Source of the DNA: Tetraselmis striata | Taxonomy: Eukaryota; Chlorophyta; Chlorodendrophyceae; Chlorodendrales; Chlorodendraceae | NCBI GenBank assembly: GCA_006384855.1 | Contig: VCJN01002475.1 | Location: 89,790-153,789 of the forward strand | DNA: 64,000 bases | Direction of reading: 5' to 3' | Shown here: positions 54,957 through 64,000 of the stretch, one piece after another | How positions within the stretch are numbered: position 1 is the first letter of the stretch | Layout: each line of letters begins with the position of its first letter | The notes under the pieces: model-generated | Seen by the model: only the letters and a program-made list of their open reading frames with translations | What the model was told of the DNA's origin: nothing | The model's database searches: none | Made by a program: the position numbers and the translations under genes

Positions 54957-55030
<74 letters not shown>
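54846..55030. repeat. (TA/TATG)n and (AG)n compound microsatellite
   Basis: About 130 bp of TA-rich alternating sequence runs directly into about 50 bp of AG repeat. Long Tyr-Ile and Glu-Arg ORFs across it are artefacts. Confidence 0.95.
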
Positions 55031-55034
<4 letters not shown>

Positions 55035-56010
55035 AGAGTGCAGCGCGCGCGAGAGTGCAACGCGTCGAGCGGGGGCGGCATGCGCGGCTTTGGTTTCGCC
55101 GCGGGGGGGGGGGGGGGGCGGGGGTACCGCTACTATGCTCGTTGCACGTGGCCTCGCATATAGCGGGGTCACACTGAAAGAATGGGTAAGAGAAGCCCTC
55201 GACTAAGGCAATCCTGAGCCCTGCGGCTTGGGTCTGCCTCCAACCAAGTTCGCGTTTTTTTTTTCTAAGAAGTCGAGCAAGGCGTTGTACGCAATGTGGT
55301 TCGCAGACATGCGGACGTGATGAAGGCGCGGCGGCAACCAAGTGTACTGTGGTTGTTGTTGCTTCATACGCTCGGACGGTTTTACAAGCGACCTTATGGG
55401 GCATGCCTCCGTCTCCGCCGGGGGCGAATGTACCTTGAAGCGGAATAAGCTGTTGATACAGTATTCCCGCATCACAAAGGACATGCTCAAGTCATGCATG
55501 CCGTGGCGTTGGCCATGTCCTTGTCGACACTGCCCCTAATGCATGACCCCGTCACTGCTTGCTGTTGCTTCACGGAGATTTGGCGTACCTCATGCGCGCC
55601 GGCAAGGCCATTGGGTCGCTCCAGGTGGTCCATAAGGGCGCATTGCACAAACATGAGGGGGTGTTGTTGTGCAACCAGGCGTCCTGCACCAAGAGTAGCA
55701 ATTTATTCGTCCGCCCCCAATAATCCTGCGGCCGTCCCATTCAACATGGACGTCTAGCAGACGTGGGTCCATCTTGGCAATACTCGCTAGCTAGCGATGC
55801 GCAGGGAGGGTTATGCCTGGGACTGGATGGGAAGTTGCTTGCATGCGTGCTGGTGTGTAAGGTTCTTTGGCAGAAGTGATGTGGTGCGGCGGCGGCGGAG
55901 CTCCGTGGCCCTTGCGCATGTTCGGTTCAACTCGCAACGGTTGTCAGTCGTCCGTATGAGCAACATGCACCGTTGCGATGCGATATCCGCGCCGCGTGGC
56001 GGATATATAA
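55031..56010. other. Intergenic flank of element copy 2
   Basis: No clear gene. A plus-strand frame near 55,580-55,720 reads KAIGSLQVVHKGALHKHEGV but is short and unrecognised. A small hairpin (ATATCCGC...GCGGATAT, 55,983-56,006) lies just outside the element end. Confidence 0.35.
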
Positions 56011-56743
56011 CACTGTGAGATTCAGATGTGACATACAGGTGACGAAGCACTACTACTAGCGACTATTATTTATCTGTGAAGGCTGCTGCTGGTGGCGGCA
56101 CGTCCATCCAGTTACGTGCGAGTACATCCGGCGTTATTGCCGGCGGGCGATAAATCCTTTTTGTCATCATTCTGGTAGCCGTACGAGCCCGGTAAAATGT
56201 TACATGGCACTGACGTACAAGGTACAAGGTTGTCCGTGCAGTACCGGGTAGTACGCGATATATTTATTGAGCCGGTACCGGGTATCATAGTACCCGGTAC
56301 CCGGTACCCGGGCACGATGGACAGTGGTCCTGTGGATAAGTACGACTATTAGTACATGGGAGCGCAAATCTCAGCCGTACTTTTTGGCCAAAGTGGGGAA
56401 TTTTGTGTACATTATAGCTAGTACTGCTGAACGGGCCTGCCAGCCGTCCGATCAAAGGTCATCAGATGGGCGGTTTGGCTGCCATGTTTTGCCAAAGAGT
56501 GCTCACGTTACATAAATATTCGCGAGGGGGAGGGCGGGGGCAGGCAGCGGTTTGCCGAAGAATAATTGAATTACAATATTCGCGACAGCTGCCATCGGGG
56601 AATGTGGCCCGCCGGGGGGGGGGGGGGGGGGGGTGCGGGGGCGGGGGGACCACGCCCGCCCCGCCCCCCCCCGCCCCCCCTCGCCGCCAGCCGCTCCCGC
56701 CTGGGGGTGGGGGGGGGGGGGGGGGGGGGTAAGGGGGCGGGGG

Positions 56744-57025
56744 CTACTGCTTGTTCTTGTTCTTGCGTGCCCGGGGGACCCTCCGCTTCGACGATCTCGC
56801 TGCCTCCGCCTCCGCCTCCGCCTCCGCCTCCGCCTGCGCCTCCGACTCCGCCTCCGACTCCGCGACCGTCAGTTTCTTACCTCGGCGCTTCTTCACTGGC
56901 CTCTTCCGCTTCTTGTCATCCGTCAGTGTCTTCACCACCCCGGGAGGCTGTGCCGTCGACGACGCCGCCATGAGCTTCCTTACCTTGGCGTCGGGACGCC
57001 CCCTGTGCGCAGACACCCACAACAA
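56744..57025 (-). CDS. Lys/Arg-rich small protein, copy 2
   Basis: Same 93-residue ORF as 27,166-27,447, with GHRG read as AHRG near the N terminus and otherwise the same to the eye, including the length of the Glu-Ala hexamer array. Confidence 0.4.
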   Translation of the reverse strand: MLWVSAHRGRPDAKVRKLMAASSTAQPPGVVKTLTDDKKRKRPVKKRRGKKLTVAESEAESEAQAEAEAEAEAEAARSSKRRVPRARKNKNKQ

Positions 57026-57043
57026 GCCACAATCGTTTCGCCT

Positions 57044-57330
57044 TTAAGCGGCTGAGGATGCGGCCTCCTCGGCCACCACGAGTTGCGCCGCTGGCACTGT
57101 GGAAGCCTTGGCGTTGAGGTGGGCCTTACGGCGCTCCCGGACGAACCTGCGCGCGGCACAAGTTAGCCACGAGTGGGTGCGTGCTAATGCGGAGGATGGA
57201 GTGTTTTGTTGCGCGCCCACCTTGTCACGCGTTTCCTCATGTCTTTCTCGTCCTCCTCGATGCCGGCGGCGCGGACACACGAGACAACAAGGCTCGCCGC
57301 CCACTTTTGCCCGGGGGGGCGAGGTCGGCC
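57044..57330 (-). CDS. Small two-exon ORF, copy 2
   Basis: Mirror of 26,882-27,147: exon 1 from about 57,330 to 57,221 and exon 2 57,146-57,044, with the same donor and acceptor. Differences seen are Cys for Arg (VVSCVRAAG) and Arg for Pro (MRKRVTR), showing the copies are not identical. Confidence 0.4.
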
Positions 57331-57780
57331 ATGGCGCTGTGAGCGGTGAAGGGCGGGGGGGGGGGGGGCGGGGGGGGGGGGGGGGGGGGGCGGCCGAGGT
57401 GGAGAAACTAACACCCAGTCGACGACCGCCTTCCGCAGCAGTCAACGACACATCGGAGGCGAGGAGCAACGCGCCACTACTATTTATATGCACGTATTGT
57501 CAAGAGCTAGTCGGTGCGGCATTGTGTCGGTGTAATTTCGCAATGTTTATTGTTGAAGTAGCACGGCGTAATGGATACGGCGAGTGAATCCGGGATAATG
57601 TGTGCGACGAATGTGCGCGCGCAGCGTTGTGCGGCGGTGTGCGGCGGTGTGCGGCGGTGTGCGGCGGTGTGCACCGATGTTAATATAGTGTGAATATTAT
57701 ATCGGCCGTAGACGATCAGGTCTGGCAGCACCGCCCGTGCTTGTAAATAAGCGACAATGGGTCTAGTCTCCCGCTAGTCT

Positions 57781-60700
57781 GTGCACCGCAAGTGCACTCC
57801 GCAAGCCTCGCCTCCATCCGCGTCGGAACCGGTAGTAAGTGTTGTTGTGTGCGCACATCGTGACAACATTACACGGTGGCAATTGCAATTATTAGCGGTG
57901 GATAATGTGAAGGCGTTTTCGAAATCGACAGAGAATGAGGCGGTGCTGGCGGAGTGCATTGGCGGTGCATAGAATAGCGTGTTGCTGGGGTTTTGGCTGC
58001 ATCGGACGCCGTATTCCCACCCATCCGGCACGGAATGTCCGGTTTTCACACATTTGTGTGTTAATAAAGCAGTGTGAATATTACGCGTCTTTTACGCCGG
58101 GTGGATGGGCATCCGGCGTCCGATGCACCCCAATTATTTGCAGCACGCTACTCTACGCACCCCCAACGCACTCCGCAAGCCTCGCCTCCATCCGCGTCGG
58201 AACCGGTAGTAAGTGTTGTTGTGTGCGCACATCGTGACAACATTACACGGTGGCAATTGCAATTAGCGGTGGATAATGTGAAGGCGTTTTCGAAATCGAC
58301 AGAGAATGTGGCGGTGCTGGCGGAGTGCATTGGCGGTGCACAGAATAGCGTGTTGCTGGGGTTTTGGCTGCATCGGACGCCGTATTCCCACCCATCCGGC
58401 ACGGAATGTCCGGTTCTCACACATTTGTGTGTTAATAAAGTGTGAATATTACGCGTCTTTTCCGCCGGGTGGGTGGGCATCCGGCGTCCGATGCACCCCA
58501 ATTATTTGCAGCACGCTACTCTACGCACCCCCAACGCACTCCGCAAGCCTCGCCTCCATCCGCGTCGGAACCGGTAGTAAGTGTTGTTGTGTGCGCACAA
58601 AGTGACAACATTACACGGTGGCAATTGCAATTAGCGGTGGATAATGTGAAGGCGTTTTCGAAATCGACAGAGAATGTGGCGGTGCTGGCGGAGTGCATTG
58701 GCGGTGCACAGAATAGCGTGTTGCTGGGGTTTTGGCTGCATCGGACGCCGTATTCCCACCCATCCGGCACGGAATGTCCGGTTTTCACACATTTGTGTGT
58801 TAATAAAGTGTGAATATTACGCGTCTTTTACGCCGGGTGGGTGGGCATCCGGCGTCCGATGCACCCCAATTATTTGCAGCACGCTACTCTACGCACCCCC
58901 AACGCACTCCGCAAGCCTCGCCTCCATCCGCGTCGGAACCGGTAGTAAGTGTTGTTGTGTGCGCACATCGTGACAACATTACACGGTGGCAATTGCAATT
59001 AGCGGTGGATAATGTGAAGGCGTTTTCGAAATCGACAGAGAATGTGGCGGTGCTGGCGGAGTGCATTGGCGGTGCACAGAATAGCGTGTTGCTGGGGTTT
59101 TGGCTGCATCGGACGCCGTATTCCCACCCATCCGGCACGGAATGTCCGGTTTTCACACAGTTGTGTGTTAATAAAGTGTGAATATTACGCGTCTTTTACG
59201 CCGGGTGGGTGGGCATCCGGCGTCCGATGCACCCCAATTATTTGCAGCACGCTACTCTACGCACCCCCAACGCACTCCGCAAGCCTCGCCTCCATCCGCG
59301 TCGGAACCGGTAGTAAGTGTTGTTGTGTGCGCACATCGTGACAACATTACACGGTGGCAATTGCAATTAGCGGTGGGTAATGTGAAGGCGTTTTCGAAAT
59401 CGACAGAGAATGAGGCGGTGCTGGCGGAGTGCATTGGCGGTGCACAGAATAGCGTGTTGCTGGGGTTTTGGCTGCATCGGACGCCGTATTCCCACCCATC
59501 CGGCACGGAATGTCCGGTTTTCACACATTTGTGTGTTAATAAAGCAGTGTGAATATTACGCGTCTTTTACGCCGGGTGGGTGGGCATCCGGCGTCCGATG
59601 CACCCCAATTATTTGCAGCACGCTACTCTACGCACCCCCAACGCACTCCGCAAGCCTCGCCTCCATCCGCGTCGGAACCGGTAGTAAGTGTTGTTGTGTG
59701 CGCACATCGTGACAACATTACACGGTGGCAATTGCAATTATTAGCGGTGGATAATGTGAAGGCGTTTTCGAAATCGACAGAGAATGAGGCGGTGCTGGCG
59801 GAGTGCATTGGCGGTGCATAGAATAGCGTGTTGCTGGGGTTTTGGCTGCATCGGACGCCGTATTCCCACCCATCCGGCACGGAATGTCCGGTTTTCACAC
59901 ATTTGTGTGTTAATAAAGCAGTGTGAATATTACGCGTCTTTTACGCCGGGTGGATGGGCATCCGGCGTCCGATGCACCCCAATTATTTGCAGCACGCTAC
60001 TCTACGCACCCCCAACGCACTCCGCAAGCCTCGCCTCCATCCGCGTCGGAACCGGTAGTAAGTGTTGTTGTGTGCGCACATCGTGACAACATTACACGGT
60101 GGCAATTGCAATTAGCGGTGGATAATGTGAAGGCGTTTTCGAAATCGACAGAGAATGTGGCGGTGCTGGCGGAGTGCATTGGCGGTGCACAGAATAGCGT
60201 GTTGCTGGGGTTTTGGCTGCATCGGACGCCGTATTCCCACCCATCCGGCACGGAATGTCCGGTTTTCACACATTTGTGTGTTAATAAAGTGTGAATATTA
60301 CGCGTCTTTTACGCCGGGTGGGTGGGCATCCGGCGTCCGATGCACCCCAATTATTTGCAGCACGCTACTCTACGCACCCCCAACGCACTCCGCAAGCCTC
60401 GCCTCCATCCGCGTCGGAACCGGTAGTAAGTGTTGTTGTGTGCGCACATCGTGACAACATTACACGGTGGCAATTGCAATTAGCGGTGGATAATGTGAAG
60501 GCGTTTTCGAAATCGACAGAGAATGAGGCGGTGCTGGCGGAGTGCATTGGCGGTGCACAGAATAGCGTGTTGCTGGGGTTTTGGCTGCATCGGACGCCGT
60601 ATTCCCACCCATCCGGCACGGAATGTCCGGTTTTCACACATTTGTGTGTTAATAAAGTGTGAATATTACGCGTCTTTTACGCCGGGTGGGTGGGCATCCG

Positions 60701-61790
60701 GCGTCCGATGCACCCCAATTATTTGCAGCACGCTACTCTACGCACCCCCAACGCACTCCGCAAGCCTCGCCTCCATCCGCGTCGGAACCGGTAGTAAGTG
60801 TTGTTGTGTGCGCACATCGTGACAACATTACACGGTGGCAATTGCAATTAGCGGTGGATAATGTGAAGGCGTTTTCGAAATCGACAGAGAATGAGGCGGT
60901 GCTGGCGGAGTGCATTGGCGGTGCACAGAATAGCGTGTTGCTGGGGTTTTGGCTGCATCGGACGCCGTATTCCCACCCATCCGGCACGGAATGTCCGGTT
61001 TTCACACATTTGTGTGTTAATAAAGTGTGAATATTACGCGTCTTTTACGTCGGGTGGGTGGGCATCCGGCGTCCGATGCACCCCAATTATTTGCAGCACG
61101 CTACTCTACGCACCCCCAACGCACTCCGCAAGCCTCGCCTCCATCCGCGTCGGAACCGGTAGTAAGTGTTGTTGTGTGCGCACATCGTGACAACATTACA
61201 CGGTGGCAATTGCAATTAGCGGTGGGTAATGTGAAGGCGTTTTCGAAATCGACAGAGAATGAGGCGGTGCTGGCGGAGTGCATTGGCGGTGCACAGAATA
61301 GCGTGTTGCTGGGGTTTTGGCTGCATCGGACGCCGTATTCCCACCCATCCGGCACGGAATGTCCGGTTTTCACACATTTGTGTGTTAATAAGCAGTGTGA
61401 ATATTACGCGTCTTTTACGCCGGGTGGGTGGGCATCCGGCGTCCGATGCACCCCAATTATTTGCAGCACGCTACTCTACGCACCCCCAACGCACTCCGCA
61501 AGCCTCGCCTCCATCCGCGTCGGAACCGGTAGTAAGTGTTGTTGTGTGCGCACATCGTGACAACATTACACGGTGGCAATTGCAATTAGCGGTGGGTAAT
61601 GTGAAGGCGTTTTCGAAATCGACAGAGAATGAGGCGGTGCTGGCGGAGTGCATTGGCGGTGCACAGAATAGCGTGTTGCTGGGGTTTTGGCTGCATCGGA
61701 CGCCGTATTCCCACCCATCCGGCACGGAATGTCCGGTTTTCACACATTTGCGTGTGAATATATATAGTGTGAATATTACGTAGGCGTCTT
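57781..61790. repeat. 368-bp satellite, 11 copies with five-unit higher-order period
   Basis: Eleven units marked by CGACAGAGAATG at about 57,925, 58,298, 58,666, 59,034, 59,402, 59,774, 60,147, 60,515, 60,883, 61,251 and 61,620. Spacing is 368 bp, or 370-374 where ATT and/or CAG insertions occur. Units 1-5 and 6-10 are offset by exactly 1,849 bp throughout. Units 1 and 6 share ATT, CAG, GCATAGA and GTGGATGGG. Units 2 and 7 share GTGG, and units 5 and 10 share GTGGGTAATG. Confidence 0.95.
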
Positions 61791-62796
61791 TTTACGCTGG
61801 GTGGATGGGCATCCGGCGTCCGATGCACCCCGAATCTCACCAACACGCTACTCTACGCACCCCCAACGCACTCCGCCAGCCCCGCCTCTTTCCGCGCAGG
61901 TCCTACGTTCCATTGTATGTATATACATACGTACATGTACTGCTCCGAAACCAGCCCAAACTTAATGAGTGCACAAGTGTAAATGGGGGGGGGGGGGGGG
62001 GGGGGTGGGTGGGGGATGTGGCGGCGGGGCATCCACTCACACATACCCCGGCGATGCATGACAAATATTACATGCCGTGGCGGGTCGGCGGGCCGACCCG
62101 GCGGGCCGACCCGGCGGGGGGGGGGGGGGGGGGGGCGTCTATTCAACTACACGTGCGACAGTGTCGTTTCGTGGAGCAGTATATGTGCCCGGCCTCATTT
62201 ATACCGCCCCCTACCTGCGCTGCATGGTCTACCCCTACGAATTACTTAGCACAAACCGCCATTACTTAATAGGAACCTAGCACAGCCAGGCTTATATGCC
62301 CGCTTTCCCGATCAACTTCTACGCACTTTCCGTCCCTCAACCGCCGGACATGGGGGTTAAGCCGCCAGCCTCGGCAGTTACTTAGCCAGACTTGGCATCC
62401 CGTACCGTGTCCATGGCTTCGCAGCTCTGCCGCTGGCACACGCCGAGTCCGGCGCTTGCTGCCGCGGGGTTGCGCACGCATGCACGCACGGTAATACGCC
62501 GCCGACGCCGCCACGCTTACTTCCACCACCTTCGCCAGCCGCAGCTTCGCACGCCTTTCCGCCGACATACGAAACGCACGAATCCCCCCCCGTCCCCGCG
62601 TCATGTATATTATATTCGAGGCGACTATGCGGGGCGCAGCACACGCCGCGGCGTGGGTCGGCGGAGCGACAGGCGGCGGGAGCCCTAATGGCCGGGCAGT
62701 ATCCACACCCACACAGGCACCGCCGCTCACCTCCGACGCGGATGAACCGCCTCCCAAAGGAAACATGCCGGTTGGTGGTAAGCCCAGCAGGCGTGC

Positions 62797-63498
62797 GTGG
62801 GGTGCCGGCGCCGGTACTGGTGCGACGGAGCTGTCGCGTCAGGAACCGCACCGCATGTGGAGCAACACATGGCGGTGCCGGCCCCACCTATGTCTAGGGC
62901 CACCTCCTCACAACACCCCGCCACGACGGCGTCGGCCACCGCCGACGGCGCCGTTGCGGGGGGGGACGCCCTGCCAGGCGACGATGATGCGCCTGGTGCG
63001 CCGCGTCAGGAGGCGGAGGAGGCCGTGGTCGAGGCGACTGATCGGGCTGAGGGGGTTGTCGAGGCGAGCGAGGCTGCGCTCGCGCCACCCGCCCCGCAGC
63101 CACCTGCGGGACATGCCGACTTGCTCGTCGCCATGTTGACCGGAGCACTACGAGCAGTGGGGGGAGGCGGCCACATGCACTATCATGTGCGTGTCCTGGC
63201 CGGACGCCCGTCATGCGTGGACTGCGGCCAACGGACGGACTGGGAGTGTTGCTGCGACGGCACCCCGGCTTTGTGCGGCCCCAAGTACCCATGCATGGCG
63301 ACCCATCAGCGGGCAGTCCCCTGCCCGACCACGGCCACGAAGAGGGCGGAGTTCCGCCATGTCAGGGACGCGTTCCACGACGCGACTCGCGCCGCCGTGT
63401 GTGAGGCTTCCGAGAAGGCACGCGCGGCTGGTGGGGTGCGCAGGGTGAGGCGGCGGACGGCCCAGGAGCTGAAGGAGAGCGAGACATGCCGTCAGTGA
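62797..63498 (+). CDS. Cys-rich, putative zinc-binding protein, copy 2
   Basis: Same 233-residue ORF as 23,284-23,985 with all Cys and His of the cluster kept. Visible changes are Ala to Gly near residue 122 and Arg to Gly near residue 216. The reading frame is intact, as in copy 1. Confidence 0.6.
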   Translation: MGCRRRYWCDGAVASGTAPHVEQHMAVPAPPMSRATSSQHPATTASATADGAVAGGDALPGDDDAPGAPRQEAEEAVVEATDRAEGVVEASEAALAPPAPQPPAGHADLLVAMLTGALRAVGGGGHMHYHVRVLAGRPSCVDCGQRTDWECCCDGTPALCGPKYPCMATHQRAVPCPTTATKRAEFRHVRDAFHDATRAAVCEASEKARAAGGVRRVRRRTAQELKESETCRQ

Positions 63499-63534
63499 GG
63501 TCGGGCGCAATGTCATTGGGTGGGGCACACGGGC

Positions 63535-63840
63535 GTGTAACACTTGCACTTTGCGCGTACTGCTGGGTTACATCCAGGCTGCGTCACACTATGCAACCGG
63601 AAAGGCTGCGTTGCTACTACTGCAAACGATGCGACGCCTCACTCTGTAGCAACCGCTGCCGCGCCTATCCCACAAGCCGCTGCCCCCCCCCCCCCCCCCC
63701 GCGCGGGATCCCCGCCATCAACAGCTTGCACTTGCACTTTGCGCGTACTGCTAGGTTACATCCAGGCGGCGTCACACCGGAAAGGCTGCGTTGCTACTGC
63801 AAACGATGCTACGCCTCACTCGGTAGCAACCGCTGCCCCG
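63535..63840. repeat. Tandem duplication, copy 2
   Basis: Mirror of 22,945-23,250, including the homopolymer (here C, 63,684-63,700) between the two units. One unit carries a 3-bp addition (CTACTACTGC). Confidence 0.85.
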
Positions 63841-64000
63841 CCCATCCCACTCGGGATGCTGTAGAGCAGCTAAAGGGCACCGGGGGGCGGGGCAAGAGGG
63901 AGCAGGGCCAATGATTGTGGAAGAGCGGGGACCCGCTTGCATGCCATCGTATTATATCTTGCACAATATCTGTTGCTGCACTCATATCTCACATCACTAG

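Larger units (their letters stand above)
56011..64000 (-). mobile_element. CACTA-like DNA transposon, copy 2, inverted, truncated by window edge
   Basis: Begins with the same CACTGTGAGATTCAGATG end and is colinear, in reverse complement, with 28,148-22,786 up to the last base of the window. About 2.7 kb including the transposase-like gene and the other terminus should lie beyond 64,000. Identity looks very high over the outer 7.5 kb. It is clearly lower in the innermost 450 bp (56,011-56,465), where several small indels occur. The length difference from copy 1 over the shared part (7,990 versus 5,363 bp) is almost fully explained by seven extra satellite units. Confidence 0.85.

Noticed and set aside
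54829-55206. Tyr/Ile and Glu/Arg ORFs near 54.9 kb
   Set aside because: Translation of TA and AG microsatellites.
57781-61790. Repeated 90-124 residue ORFs on both strands across the satellite
   Set aside because: They follow the 368-bp unit exactly, exist on both strands, and 368 is not a multiple of 3. They are a by-product of the repeat, not a protein family.

Overview
This window looks like nuclear DNA of a green alga (Chlorophyta, order not resolved). The genes are split by short GT-AG introns. The recognisable proteins are eukaryotic: importin-alpha, a FUN14-domain mitochondrial protein and a tRNA-dihydrouridine synthase. A secreted Pro/Thr-rich protein with paired Cys modules fits an algal extracellular matrix. 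There are no operons or bacterial signals. Between the genes lie transposable elements, tandem repeats and some 50-60 long C or G homopolymers.

Layout. 1-1.9 kb: part of a retrotransposon (RT and zinc-knuckle gag, minus strand). 2.0-3.1 kb: a repeat tail and a foldback region with a 7-bp minisatellite. 3.4-5.4 kb: an 8-exon FUN14 gene (+). 5.8-6.2 kb: a GcvH-like ORF (-). 7.9-10.7 kb: a 7-exon importin-alpha gene (+). 12.6-14.1 kb: a single-exon secreted protein (-) with a TATA box. 15.4-16.8 kb: a decayed retroelement 3' end. 17.7-20.0 kb: an imperfect palindrome of short repeats. This palindrome is interrupted by an 8.1-kb CACTA-like DNA transposon (20,045-28,148) with CACTGTGAGA termini and a 3-bp target duplication. 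28.1-31.3 kb: the other palindrome flank, a tRNA-like remnant and repeats. 31.4-34.6 kb: a DIRS-like tyrosine-recombinase element with split direct repeats, a gag ORF and no reverse transcriptase. 37.0-48.2 kb: a 14-exon dihydrouridine synthase gene (+) whose introns are full of repeats. 48.3-56.0 kb: mostly decayed sequence. 56,011-64,000: a second copy of the CACTA-like element, inverted and cut by the window edge.

The two CACTA-like copies appear to the eye as one huge inverted repeat. They carry the same 368-bp tandem repeat, 4 copies in the left element and 11 in the right. The right array has a five-unit higher-order period of 1,849 bp. The host genes are unrelated housekeeping functions (nuclear import, mitochondrial outer membrane, tRNA modification, secretion) with no sign of a shared pathway. 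A separate theme is that 8 of 26 reconstructed introns carry a long C run (8-25 nt) within about 10 nt of the 5' splice site, always as C on the sense strand.

Exon models were read by eye from splice signals, reading-frame continuity and family motifs. No database search was possible.
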